DNA of 64,000 bases. Source: Tetrastigma voinierianum (lineage: Eukaryota > Streptophyta > Magnoliopsida > Vitales > Vitaceae). Positions 54,066-64,000 of the stretch are shown here, piece after piece. The notes under the pieces were generated by a model. That model saw only the letters and a list, made by a program, of their open reading frames with translations. It searched no databases and was not told where the DNA came from. The number at the start of each line of letters is the position of its first letter. Within the stretch, counting starts at the first letter, position 1. Made by a program: the position numbers and the translations under genes. The stretch spans positions 310,001 through 374,000 of the forward strand of contig JAEQBH010002182.1 in assembly GCA_016808115.1 (NCBI GenBank), read 5' to 3'.

Positions 54066-55380
54066 TGTGGGGCCTGCAGAGATTGATCGTGCTTCATAGT
54101 AGAGCGTGGAAATTTATAATTAATGCAGCAGAGTGATCTACGATCCTTTGGAGAATTTAGCCTAGTCTTGAGTGGTTCGAAAAGTGGGAAGAGATTAGAG
54201 GTATGTAAAATGGATGGATTCACATTCGAACCTAATAGGAAATATTTTGTAGATCTCTAGTTGAAAATCTTTAAAAGCGCTAGTGCCATCTGTTGAACGA
54301 CCACCCGAGATGGAATAGCCCTTTACTTAGCCATTTGAAGTATGCTTATCTTGGGAATGCCTTTACATACCGGTGATTATTTGGCGTCCACAGTAGCGAT
54401 AGAGGAAGATAAGTTATTGAGGGTACTCGGAGATCAAGGAATGCGCTTGGATGGTCTACAGGCGGATTTAAAGGGATTCTCCCTTCTATGTGCATCGCCA
54501 ATTTTGCTAGAGATGGTCCTGCAGCCTTGATGGAAGCCACAGAGGAAGTGAATCCAAGCTATTAAAGAGGTAGTGCGAGGAGGTACTAAAGTGGTGAATG
54601 GGGTTGGCCCATCCTATTTAAACGATTGCATGGGTAGGTAGGTGCAGTGCTTTAAAGGGAAGACAATTGTCGTAGAACGAGAGAGATAATACATTACGCA
54701 TACAGAAACAGTCAATTTGGAGAATTTGTATTGACCTCTGGAAGCGGAATAAAGCTACTCGAAAGACCATTTCCATTGTCGTTTATGGATGGATGTTGGA
54801 TAGACTAATGGGACCACGAATACTATTGCTTTTTGGATGATATTCAATTTATGTCGAGATTTTCCATAGCCCACGAAAGATCGGGAAAACCTTCATTTAT
54901 AGGTTGGCCGTGGCGGATGCCCCTTGGTATGCAATACGAAGCACATTCAGTGTTGTATGATGGCCATATTCAGATGGTTGAAAAAACCAATTAGAGTGTT
55001 CATGGATGATTTTTGCCTTGGGGAACTCCTTTGACAATTGCTTGGAAAATTTGAGATCGGTGTTGATTAGATGCGAGGAAACCAATCTTGTACTTAATTG
55101 GGAGAAGTGCCATTTCATGGTATAAGAGGGCATTATGCCCAGGCATGGTTTCTACGGAGGAATAGAAGTAGACAAAGTAAAATTGAAGCAATAGAAACTT
55201 CCTTCACCCTCATCGTAAAGGCATACAAGAAGCTTTTTGGGCCTGGGGTTCTATAGGCGTTTTGTAAAAGACTTTCTCGGTGCAAAGTGATTTGTGCAAT
55301 TTCTTGGTCCAGGGACACCATTTGAGTTTGATCTTGTGGTGTATCACGAGCATTTCGGTCTTGAAGATAAATTGGTATCG
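54066..55380 (+). pseudogene. pol: Reverse transcriptase of Athila-type element E
   Basis: Linker words LSHLKYAYLGNAFTYR (54327-54375) and RDQGMRLDG... correspond to the LPPHLKYAFLG region before RT. The palm begins weakly around 54590-54720. HYYCFLDDIQFMSRFSIAHE-like sequence (54822-54880) is the FLDGYSGYNQI region, with catalytic Asp in FLD. After a frame change come PFGMQYEAHSVL and MMAIFRWLKKPIRVFMDDFC (54958-55017), which has the M-D-D box, then LENLRSVLIRCEETNLVLNW and EKCHFMV (55045-55125). The thumb ends in an AFWAWGSIGVL-like run, FYRRFVKDFLG near 55250-55280. Frames are continuous over up to 100 bp only. Confidence 0.8.
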
Positions 55381-55770
55381 ACTCTATTGTAGTAGCACTA
55401 GATTGGGACTTTCATTCGAAATTGTCATGTGACCTGATGGTATCACGATTAGATCTTGTAGAGGCGAAGAAGAATATTTGGTTATCTACTATTCGTGGGG
55501 ACCTTGAATGATGCCAGCGAACTATACCTACTTGAAGGAACTATTGGCTATTGTCTTTGCCTTTGAAAATTTTAGGCCCTATTTGATTGGCAATAAGGTA
55601 GTAGTACACACTGACCACTCAGCCATAAAGTACCTAATGACCAAAAAGGACGTTGAACCAAGACTAATACGGTGGGTACTCTTGTTGCGAAAATTAGACT
55701 TGAGATTAAAATGAGAAGGAGCAGAGAACCTAGTCACTGACCATCTGTCACAGCGATTAGAAGGCGAGAT
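55381..55770 (+). pseudogene. pol: RNase H of Athila-type element E
   Basis: Opens with DWDFHSKLSCDLMVSRLDLV-like decay (55400-55460), then the clean frame 55508-55714: NYTYLKELLAIVFAFENFRP, YLIGNKVVVHTDHSAIKYLM, TKKDVEPRLIRWVLLLRKLD. This has the E and D catalytic residues (KELLAIVFA; HTDHSA). A stop follows LDLRLK, then NLVTDHLSQRLEG appears in another frame (55728-55765), the usual VADHLSRL end. One of the best-preserved coding blocks in the right half. Confidence 0.88.
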
Positions 55771-57055
55771 GGCGATCCATGTGAATGACGATTTCCCGGA
55801 TAGGCGACTCTTTGCTTCTCCCGAAAAATGGCGGTTCCATGGTTTATCGACTATGTGAATTGGGTGGCTAAGGTAGTCCCTCAAGTTTAGAGTACCATGA
55901 AGAAGGGTTCTTACTTTACCATGGCTCTACAAGGAAGGAACCCGTTTCTATCACAGTACTGTGGTGACCCAGTGATAAAGAGCGATGTGTACGGAAGATG
56001 AAATGAATTGATTATTAGAACCCTTTCTTACACTTTACCGTAATGGGGGCATTTCGGCTAGGAACATCGACTAAGGTACTTGATCCCGGGTTTCTCTTGG
56101 CTTAAGTTATTGAGGGGATGCTCACGATTCGTATCCACTTAAGTAGTACGTGAATGAGACATTTTCTAGACGAACCACCCGTGAGCATAGTTACGGAGTT
56201 GAAATTTATTTGATTTCAAGGATGGATTTCGTAGGCCCGTTCCTGCCTGCTTTTAATAACTTGTACATCTTGCTTGCGGTAGATTCACGATCTACAAATG
56301 GGTTGAGCCAATGCCTGACCCATGCTAATGATGCTAGTGTGGTAGCGAGTTCACCATGACCCGCGTGTTTTTGCGATTCGACATTCGACGATCACGGATA
56401 GGTGCCCATTTCTACTGATAAGATGGATTAATGATCTTGCACAAGTATGGGTGCGACAGCACATCACTTGCATACCATCGTAAGCGAATGGCGGCGAGTA
56501 TCGACGAGGAGAAATCAAATTCCGATGCGGAGAAAGCGGTCAGCGGCTCTGGGCGGTCGAAAAGATTGGGGGTGTGACTACGGGCATACAGAATAACATT
56601 TAAACACCATTGGGTATGTCACCATTCAGAGATCGTTTATGGGAAAACTATCTGCTGGGGTGGAATTGGAGCATCGACCTCTTTGGAGCCTTTGGATCTT
56701 TGAACATACGGGCTGATCTGATGGCTGGAAAGCGATGCTCTGACTTAGTGGGTGGATGAATTCGCAATGAGACTACGAGAATGCTTTCTCGAATATATAA
56801 GGGGAAAGATGAAAGCGGCATAATAGTATCATGAGGAAAGAGTTCGAGGCGGGTCGGAGGGTCCTCACATTCAATTCCCGGAAACTCAAACTTTTCTTGA
56901 GAAATAAAATCACGATGGTGGGACCATTTCACGGTGACCAGTCTTTCCACATGGAGCGGAGTTATACCACACGAAGAGCACATTCAGGTTAACATACAAA
57001 GATTGAAGCCATGCGCCCGAGGGCGAATCCATGCGAATAAACGAACCATTCCAGC
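55771..57055 (+). pseudogene. pol: Integrase of Athila-type element E
   Basis: PWFIDYVNW (55840-55862) and RWGHFG-like text are the spacer before the zinc site. The core begins in the frame 56150-56359: ISRMDFVGPFLPAFNNLYIL, LAVDSRSTNGLSQCLTHAND, with the first Asp in MDFVGPF. The second Asp and Glu regions (56380-56560) are heavily decayed. The C-terminal end is readable at 56860-57015: LTFNSRKLKLFLRNKITMVG, PFHGDQSFHMERSYTTRRAH, then IQVNIQRLKP-like text. The order confirms a complete pol, without activity. Confidence 0.75.
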
Positions 57056-57184
57056 GGCGTACGGAGGTGTTGCAGTAGGGAGTCGAACAGTCAGACCTTG
57101 AAATGCATCATTGAGATGCGGGGCGGTCGACTAACGACATTAAACAAGCGCCAGGGAATGACCCGATTCCATGGAGTGGAATAT
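57056..57184 (+). other. Start of the 3' spacer of element E
   Basis: GTCGACTAACGACATTAAAC then AAGCGCCAGGGAATGACCC (57127-57165) is the decayed GTCGAGCTAACGAC...AAGCGC...GGGAGGCAACCC spacer that follows Athila pol. The element stops here without 3' untranslated region or LTR. Confidence 0.6.
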
Positions 57185-57800
57185 ACCTATCGACTTCGAA
57201 AATTCCATAACCTGACCTGAAGCATATCTTCAAGTACTTGAATTAACCTTTCGGACTTTCCATTTGACTACGGATGGAATGCCGTACTGAAATTCAGCCT
57301 CGTACCTAAGAATTTGTTGTAGTTCCTTCGGAACCTTGATGTAAATGTGGATCTCTATCAGGCCACAATAGACAACGGCACACCACCCAATCCACGCGAT
57401 CATACGCCTGCTTCAATTTGATTGATCATAGAATGGTCGATCTGGCGGTATAAAATGGAGTGGAAACTTTGTGAACCCTATCAGCCAAATCACCAGACAG
57501 TCATGTTTTGTTGAGTGAGGGAAACCCAGACACAAAATCCATGGTAATGTTATCACTTCATTGAGAATTGGAAGGGAGTTAAACAAACTAGTTGGAACTT
57601 GGTGTTAAGCTTTTAACTATTGACATGTCGAACATTTAGACACGCGTACTCTGTCATATCTCTTTCATTCCTTTCCTGATAAAGCTGTTTCCAGTCTGTC
57701 GTCTTATTACCTCGGGATGCATGGTAAAAACGAAGTATTATGAGCCTCATATAGCAAATTTTCTTTATCTCTTTTATCATATGGCACCACGTAATACGAT
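57185..57800 (-). pseudogene. pol: Chromovirus G: integrase (reverse strand)
   Basis: On the reverse strand: IRKGMKEI near 57690 and a CLNVRHVNS-like CxxC remnant at about 57635-57610 (zinc-binding half). Then NITMDFVSGFPSLN at about 57560-57520 with the first Asp, a WLIGFTKFPLHFI-like run at 57500-57455 and IQVLEDMLQVRLWNFRSR-like sequence at 57230-57180 from the end of the core. The same parts of integrase occur in F at 50480-50210, so G and F overlap in content by about 0.4-0.5 kb. Confidence 0.7.
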
Positions 57801-58700
57801 GCGGAAGTCTGAGCTTCCGACTTCTTTTCTCACAGCTTCGGTCTTGTCTTATCTCTGCAATACGTAACTTTTGTAATTCTTACATCCTTTTTATGAACAT
57901 CTATAATCATTTTCTTTAAAAGCGAGTTTAAGCTTCTAGTTAAACTAACATGGCTCCATCATCTGCTAGTCTCAATCCTTTATCTTTTGTGGTGACATTG
58001 CTACCAACGTCTTTAGAACTGGCATCGGCTACTACATTAGCCTTTCAGGGGTGGTGTCCCAACGATGCGGTCATGTCGTGAATAACTCTAGCCCTCATTT
58101 GTCTCAGTTAACTCTTTTACGTGTTGTGATACTTGAGACTCTTGTGATTGATATAAATTCTACACTTTTCCTCCGTGAGTAGTGTTGCCATATTTTGAAG
58201 CAAACCTTCTGCTTGGTGGCTCACAGGTCATGAGTGGGATAATTGATTCATGTTGGCTGGTGTGCGGATGCATAGCCACCACTTTTTCCCATCTTGCATT
58301 AACACATCCAGGCCAATGTGAGCATCACTACTCTGAGGTGTACTCTTTTCGAAGTAGAATTTTGCTCCAAATCTTCTTTGCCTCGGCTAGCATCCTTTTC
58401 AATTGTTTAAAACTAGTCTGACATTTGTTTGTCCACTCAAACTTTATTCCTTTCCTAAGTAACTTGGTGAGCGGAGAAGCTATGACAGAAAAGCCTCTCA
58501 TAAATTTTCTATAATAACCTGTTAGGCCTAAGAAACTTCTCACCTCGGTTACATTTAAAAATTGGTTTCCAAAATCCACAATGACCTCGATTTTTGTAGG
58601 GTCAGCTCTTATACCCTCGGACCTGGCAGTAAGCTGAGATGAAACTTCGCTGGCGAAAATCACATTTGCTGGGCTTAGCATATAACTTCTTTTCTCTTAA
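57801..58700 (-). pseudogene. pol: Chromovirus G: RNase H and RT thumb (reverse strand)
   Basis: The reverse frame 58328-58681 reads VIFASEVSSQLTARSEGIRA, DPTKIEVIVDFGNQFLNVTE, VRSFLGLTGYYRKFMRGFSV, IASPLTKLLRKGIKFEWTNK and CQTSFKQLKRMLAEAK: thumb and connection to RNase H, nearly intact over 118 codons. Downstream on the reverse strand, RNase H words are broken: VVAMHPHTSQH near 58285-58255, RIYINHKSLKYHNT at 58165-58125, and HPKANVVADASSKDV at 58050-58005, the usual end of the domain. Confidence 0.85.
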
Positions 58701-59226
58701 CTTCCTACGAGTACTAATTTAGGATGTTGTTTCATGTTCTGTGCATCCTTAGAATACACCAGGATGTCATCGATAAAGACCCACTCTGAGCCTAATCCAC
58801 ATAGGGTGAAATGCCCTATTCATTAAATCCTGAATCTTTGTCGGTGCATTTAGATTGCTTAAATGGCATTACGAGACTCATAATGGCCATATGGGTTCTA
58901 AATGCGGTCTTGACACATCTACTTTCTTCTCTCAGCGATAATGTATCGAGATCGAATTGATCTTGAAAGACCCTGCTCCTTTTAAGCTGATCAAAAGATC
59001 TTGATTCTGTTAATGGGTATTTGTTTTCACTTTGTCACCTTATTAATTTCTTGATAATCAGTACTATCAGTAGAGTGCCATCTTTCTTTTTCACACGAAC
59101 AAAACGGGTGCACAGGGGGATACAACTGGGTCGTCTGAACCCTTTATCTAAAAGCTCTTGTAGGCGAACTTTGACTCCTTCAACTCTCTTTGGAACCGTC
59201 ACATGGGTGCTTACTGAACGCTAGGA
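58701..59226 (-). pseudogene. pol: Chromovirus G: RT palm (reverse strand)
   Basis: On the reverse strand from 59226: RVEGVKVRLQELLDKGFRRP (59190-59130), FVRVKKKDGT-like text at 59105-59075, SRSGSFKINSI-like decay of the palm near 58990-58930, HYES-VMPFK near 58885-58860, then VFIDDILVYSKDAQNMKQHP at about 58780-58722 with the catalytic IDD box. The C-terminal part joins the RNase H block. At 59226 similarity to the chromovirus stops and Athila-type RT (H) begins in the same orientation. Confidence 0.8.
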
Positions 59227-59229
59227 AAT

Positions 59230-60100
59230 TTTATTCACAGCACAACCACAGGCTGTGTAGAAATCCTGTGCCTAAGACAGAATTCATACCTTAACCATAA
59301 AGTAGCATTTAAGTTCGGAGAATTTAGATTAACGTCGGCCTTTGAAGTATTGTCCCACGAGTTATGCGAGGCATTATTAAAAACGGATCCAGCCTGCTTT
59401 GTGAAATCATCCGTGAAGATCTCCATAACTATACGCGAGATCAGAAAATATAGACATCATGCATCTTTGGAATGTACAGGGAAGCCACAAACGAATGGAA
59501 TTCTTCTAAAAGGAAAAGTACCAAATGGGCATGTAAGGTGGTTTCTCTTGATCCCTCCCGAGTCTGATGGAAATTTAGTTTATATCCGGAGTATCCATCG
59601 AAAACATAAGTAGAGGGTGTCACTTGACCTATCCGGCCTTCGATCAATGAAAGCGAAATGATCCTTTCTTATTGCGATATTTAGTTTTACATGGTCAATA
59701 CATACCCTCGATCTTGTCACTGGTTCTTGTAGGAATGGAGTTCATTCTTCATTTACGATCACGGTGAATCCACTTTCTTAGGAACCAGCCCACTAGGCTC
59801 ACCCGAAGTATCTGATATAACATATATAAAACACATTGACCATTTGAGCTTCTTTTTGTAACTAGCTTTTGTCCTTCAGGGTTCGAAGCCTCCTTTGATG
59901 CTCGTAGAAGTTTTGCATTATCATTGGCCGATATTTTGTGCATGCGAATGGAGGGGCGATACCGCCCGGATCCTCGATTGACCCAGCGATAGCTTATGAG
60001 GTTTCCTAGTGATGTACCCTGTGGTCTGCGGCTTTTGAGGGGGTATAAAGTGGGTGTGGTCACGAACCTACGTTCTTCTGACACCGGTCATGTTGCTTGT
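59230..60100 (-). pseudogene. pol: Athila-type RT fragment H (reverse strand)
   Basis: Reverse strand from about 60090: DNAKLLRASKEASNPEGQK at 59940-59880 and YQILRVSLVGWFLRKWIHRD (59820-59755), corresponding to the YPISDSKWVSPVQVVPKK region. Then MNSIPTRT at 59735-59712, NKKGSFRFH near 59670-59650, PSTYVFDGYSGYKLNFHQTR at 59617-59560 with the FDGYSGY catalytic region, HSFVASLYIPK, and MEIFTDDFTKQAGSVFNNAS at 59426-59370 carrying the second catalytic site as T-D-D. It ends as ATLWLRYEFCLRHRIS (59310-59260), the CHFMV-x-x-GIVLGHIIS equivalent. Truncated at 59230 against G. Confidence 0.78.
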
Positions 60101-61270
60101 GTCAATATGCCATGTGGTGTTTGGTAGTTTGAAAAAAAAAATTGAAGAAAATCAAAGAAAATAATTTTTTTTTACATTTATTTGATGTTTTGAAGAAAAA
60201 AAAATGTATACTTATGTTTTTGGGTATTTTTCCAATAGCATGTGTGAAAAAAAAATGTATATATGTATTTTTGGGTGATTTTCGTGATTTAAAGGAAAAA
60301 AAAGTGCGCTCAAGGGGTGCGAGAAAGCGGTTTTGGGCCGTTATGCCCCGAATTGTATTGTGATATAGTTTGGTGGGTAGAGAATTGTATTACAGAAGGC
60401 TTGTTGGCTAGTGTATTGCAATAGGGAAAATTGTATTGCAACTTAGGAGGCTTGGTGGGTTGGGTGTATTGAAGAAGGAAAATTGTATTCTGTATAGAAG
60501 TGTGCGTGGAAAAAATTGTATTGCGATACTTGTATTGCATTGCTTGACTTGAAGAAATTTAGAAGGAGAGTTGTATTGCAAGACAATCAAATGTATTGCA
60601 ACAGGGAAATTTCTTTGAAAAGTATATTCACTAGTAGGAATTGTAATGCAACTTAGGTCGTCACGATGTCGGTGAAGCAAATAATCGGTAAACAATAATT
60701 GATGAACAGTAATCGATCAACGGTCAAATGTGAACAGTAAATTTCGAAAAGAAAAAAAAATTGAAAAAAAAAAAAATCAAATGAGACAAAATTTTGGAAA
60801 AATGGAATTTTCTAAAATAAAATTTTTGTGAATAAAATTGATTTGGCATGTGAATTAATTGTCTCGCATTGCATTTAAATGTGGGGACGTAGAATATGAA
60901 CTGTATATTCTGTGTATGAATAGTGTCTTGAAATTTGTATTTACACCGCGAGATCGTCGTTAATGTTCACGTGTTTGATTGCGTGATTTTGTGTTTCAAA
61001 TTACGTGAAAGGACATATACACGGTGTGATGGATATGGAAATTATATGCATTGTGTAATGCGTATAGGAAAAGGGTGAATGCTAAGGTTAGGAACTATGA
61101 CCTTAGGGATTTGGATACTGAAATGAACAAGAAAGCTTAAAATTTTATTGAAATAAATGAATTGAGTGGTTGGAAGTTAACGCCACTTAGGAAATGAACG
61201 GGTCAGTTCATGGTTGTCAAGTCTATTAGTAATGGGTATGTGCATTGCTAGTTGGTAAATGAAGAATAAA
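60101..61270 (+). other. Leader of family-C fragment J1, with low-complexity repeats
   Basis: No gene. 60140-60300 has three A-run units with TTTTTGGGT-ATTTT; 60340-60660 has about ten TGTATTGCAA-like words; 60720-60950 is homologous to the C leader at 3700-3890 (GAATTAATTGTCTCGCATTG, TATGAATAGTGTCTTG). The reverse frames at 60310-60695 reflect the TGTATTGCAA words. No LTR is found to the left. Confidence 0.6.
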
Positions 61271-61960
61271 TAGTTCTTGTTGCCATTGGAAATATGTAGG
61301 TGGCTAAAGTTGAGGGCGAGGGCGTAGAGGCGTCCACGAGGGTGCGAGTCGGGCCTGCCCAGTGTTGTCAGTGGGGCCTTCTTTGAAATTTGTGGAGTAT
61401 GGCCCGGCTAACACATCACCTGAGGCTAGCGTAGCGGGTAATCGGGAGACCACAGTAGCCTCCGAGGAAGTTTAGGATTGCATCATCCTCCAGAGCGTTC
61501 ATTGGGGAGGGCCGAATGGATGACGGACCGTTGGTTCATGGATCAAGAAGGTGTTGAGGCCTGTGGAATTTTCCTGACATGCAGGATTGAACTAATTCAT
61601 TCCCGGTAGGGATTAGAAACCGAATATGGTGGAAATGGCGAGGACCTCTTGAGACCTTAGAGGAACCTTTGTATGTGATTCTTCCTAGGGATTAGGGCGA
61701 ATAGGGATGATACGTCGAGGTTGTGAGTTGGAATCTCGGGGACTCTACTCCCTTGGTGGACACAGGGATTAACGGACATATCGAAGTTCGATGTCATCCT
61801 AGGGATGGATTAGATTTGTGACTTATGGTAGATTATCGATTGTGTGAGCGTGGGAGGTTCTGCTTGCAGCGGGACGAGTGCTTGTGTGGTATTCGGGGGA
61901 CCAGAAGCATGACATTTTGCCGAGCAGTGTCTGAGTCCAGTGTCGAGGGCAGTTAAGCGG
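61271..61960 (+). pseudogene. gag: gag start and protease of family-C fragment J1
   Basis: 61380-61640 parallels C at 4025-4290 (TTTGTGGAGTATGGCCCGGC, GGGAGACCACAGTAGCC, GGAAATGGCGAGGACCTC), the 5' part of gag. The sequence then jumps straight into the protease at TTGAGACCTTAGAGGAACCT, which in C lies 0.3 kb further on. The protease gives EEPLYV, GIR-like words and an FDVILGMD at about 61787-61811. A gag deletion between GAGACCT repeats explains the jump. The linker to RT (61860-62180) retains a PVEL-like motif only in pieces. Confidence 0.65.
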
Positions 61961-62179
61961 GTTAGGTATGGCCGTACCACAGAGGACGGAGACCGGACTT
62001 AGATCTACCTCGAGTAGTGTGCGGGTGTGTGGATGTTTTCGGATAAGGCTACGGACTACCTCCACATAGGGTCGTAGACCCCGGTGTCGAGTTACACCAC
62101 AGTGCCGCCCCGTCTACATGACTCACGCGTAGGATGGAACTTGGTGAGTTCTTAGAACTCGAGTCCGATTCTGGGAGAG

Positions 62180-62855
62180 TTTATTGGACGAGGGGGGTTC
62201 ATTAGGCCAGAACACTTCACCGTAAGGCGCTCAGGTTCTATTTGCGAAGAGAAGGACAAGACCCTTCAACATTACATTTGACTACAGAAGTAGTTGAACG
62301 GGGTTACGATCAAGAATCGGTACCCATTCACCCAGGGATTGATGATTTATTTGATCGGTGAGTTGAGAGGGCGCGAGTCTACTCCAGAGATAGACCGCCT
62401 TGGTTACCATCAGTTGAGGGGTTAAGGAGACGGATATCCCTAAGGCAGTTTTGGGACGCGTTATGGGCACTTGGGTTTCCGGTGATGCCGCTGGATTGAC
62501 GAGATACCTTGGCATTCATGAACCTCTCATGCATAGGGTGTTCCTGACCTTATCACAGATCCGAGTTTGTCTTAGTCTTCGTGGATGACATCTTAGTCTA
62601 CTCGGTCGAGTGGGAGACATAAGGTATCGCAAGGGGATTGTTTCTAATTTGTTAAAGACCATCGGTATGCGCTAAGTTCGATAAGTGACGAGTTTGGCTT
62701 CTTTTGAGGTGAGATTGGGACCACGTGGAGTGTCGGCGTGAGAGTGTCAGTCGACGAGAGAAGAGTTAGGCGGTGATGAGTTAGGAGAGACCGAATGTTA
62801 ATCTGCCCGAATCGTAGTTTCTTACGGGATTGGTACACGGGTGTCACGGGAGGTT
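62180..62855 (+). pseudogene. pol: Reverse transcriptase of family-C fragment J1
   Basis: RT palm in broken frames: GFIRPEH at 62197-62220, a KEKDKTLQ-like word at 62246-62270, NRYPFTQGLMIYLIGELRGR at 62313-62375, and MHRVFLTLSQIRVCLSLRG-like sequence at 62530-62585. A VFVDDILVYSVE reading with the intact VDD box is at 62574-62608. The thumb can be followed to a GLVHGCHGRL-like run (62828-62855), equivalent to GLGGYYGRFIEDF in C at 5759-5790. It ends abruptly because gag sequence of another copy starts at about 62856. Confidence 0.72.
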
Positions 62856-64000
62856 AGAATGGGGTGAGTTGTCCATTCGGGGCGGGATCGTAGTATTTAC
62901 GCCTACGGGACATGGACTCCATGGTTGGACGACCTTGACCATAGAAGTCGGATGTCGGAGCTTTCGGGATGTGGGTGTTGATGCGCAGAGGGAGGATCAA
63001 CCTTCTTCTGGTTCGAGGAAGACGAAGACCACAGCTACCACGAGTTTCAAGGCTAGGGCGAGTTGGCATGAGGCAGGTTTGCCCCGAGAATGGGATCCGA
63101 GACTTTGGGACGAGCCACAATCGATTAATTGTCTGAAACATGAAATTATCGGTTCATTACTCCACACCCAATGCGAATTCGGAGGAACCCCGAGTTTCGA
63201 GTTTCGGGTGCTATCTGACACTTCAGTGACATAGATAGGCGGAGGGGCGGATAGTGGGTTAAAGTCGGGGAGACCAGAATCGGAGTTGCGTGAGGCGTGG
63301 TAGACTTTAGGGTGGTAGACTGTGGTTGTTGATGTCGGGTTGACATGGATGAGTTAATGACCATCGGGTTGTCGATGTCCGGGACATAGCCGAGGTTGTC
63401 ATGCAGGCACGGCCTTGGATGGGCTTAGAGGTTAAGGCCTTTAGAAGCCCGGTGTGGATGTTCTTCCACAGGGTGTGGGTGAAGTTGACTGATAGGTCGG
63501 GATTATGAGTGAGTGATCTCCGAGATTCTGCTCATGGTGGACCCGGGATTGGGTGTCACAGTATGACATTGTGCGTTCGTGTGCCACACGGTGACATCAG
63601 CGTCGAGTCGGGTGTGCGGTGCGGTGCGGTCATTCACCGCTCTTGGTGAGTGTGGGTTGAGTTTTCTTTAGGACTACGTCGATGAAGACTCATAGTTCGA
63701 TTCGGGAAATGAAGAAGGAATTAAAGTGTGTTGGGTAAAGCGACAAAGTCGTTAACCCCTAGGTGAGAATCACGGAGTTAGGGTGTAAGGGCAGGGAGAT
63801 ATCCCGAGACTATGTGAATGTAAGAGGCTCGAAGTGTAAGCAGAAGAGTTATGTTAATCGAGATGAAAACACGCGGTCAGGTTATCACGTAGACTTAGAG
63901 TTGAGTGATAGGAGTCGGGAGTGACTCGAGATTTGGATACCCCTTTGGAAATTGCATTGGGTGTTGTTGGTAAATGAGGAGCTGGTATATGGATGTCATT
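62856..64000 (+). pseudogene. gag: Family-C fragment J2: gag C-terminus and protease, cut by the window edge
   Basis: Begins with GAATGGGGTGAGTTGTCCAT, identical in kind to C at 4503-4522 in gag, and continues as ELSIRGGIVVFT, HGLHGWTTLTIEVGC and then VDAQREDQPSSGSRKTKTTA, TTSFKARASWHEAGLPREWD (62972-63100), a basic gag tail absent from C. The protease core is faint at 63510-63570 (VSDLRDSAHGGPGIG-like, parallel to LEISGTLLTVD). 63600-64000 has no readable domain. J2 continues beyond the window. Confidence 0.6.

Noticed and set aside
62830..63234. Forward frame of 134 codons as an intact new gene
   Set aside because: It joins the RT thumb of J1 to mid-gag of J2; the open frame is a by-product of the rearrangement.
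1..64000. tRNA, rRNA or snRNA genes
   Set aside because: I looked for B-box-like GGTTCGA words with cloverleaf context and for rRNA landmarks and found none that hold up; the tRNA-like matches are primer-binding sites of retroelements.

Overview
This is plant nuclear DNA, almost certainly a flowering plant and probably pericentromeric or other heterochromatin. Every coding block I can recognise belongs to an LTR retrotransposon, and all are broken by stops and frameshifts. The families are typical of plants: Ty3/gypsy chromoviruses, Ty3/gypsy Athila-type elements and a Ty1/copia family. Two DNA-transposon remnants (Mutator-like and hAT-like) sit between them. I found no intact host gene, no tRNA or rRNA gene and no CRISPR array. 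The density of small indels fits old decay, uncorrected long-read error, or both.

Left block (1-18.1 kb) is a three-level nest. A chromovirus (C, 1072-10016, two LTRs of about 2 kb around a decayed gag-pol) lies in the 3' non-coding part of an Athila-type element (A; remnants at 1-1071 and 10017-10969, 3' LTR 10970-12206). Element A interrupts the Transposase_32-like ORF of a further element (B), whose 3' non-coding region, polypurine tract and very long LTR follow (12207 to about 18.1 kb).

Middle block: about 2.3 kb of AT-rich sequence carrying a hAT-like element (19185-20010), then a remarkable Ty1/copia composite (20405-30231). Its two outer LTRs are in direct orientation and flanked by a perfect AATTA target duplication. 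Inside are an inverted third LTR, an inverted RT-RNase H segment (itself split by a family-B LTR) and then a forward gag-to-RNase H region. After a 1-kb spacer comes a Mutator-like element (31228-35457) with a perfect 9-bp target duplication and a roughly 74-bp minisatellite, then a reverse-strand solo LTR (35727-38333), AT-rich DNA with a light-promoter-like module near 39.1 kb, and another reverse-strand LTR (about 39.5-41.5 kb).

Right block (41.5-64 kb) is a mosaic: Athila-type RT-RNase H-integrase (D, forward), a well-preserved chromovirus RT fragment, a reverse chromovirus LTR (F) split by a solo family-C LTR, the 3' end of that chromovirus, an Athila-type element with only a 5' LTR (E, forward), reverse chromovirus IN-RH-RT (G), reverse Athila RT (H), and two abutting family-C fragments (J1, J2) running off the right edge.

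The observations I rate highest are: (1) the copia composite, apparently integrated as one unit with an internal inverted copy; (2) arrays of the 12-bp perfect palindrome ATGTCGCGACAT or related TCGCGA/TCGCGG words in presumed U3 regions of several LTR families; (3) reproducible minisatellite growth inside LTRs and the Mutator-like element; (4) primer-binding-site-like motifs that occur twice at the end of the family-B LTR.
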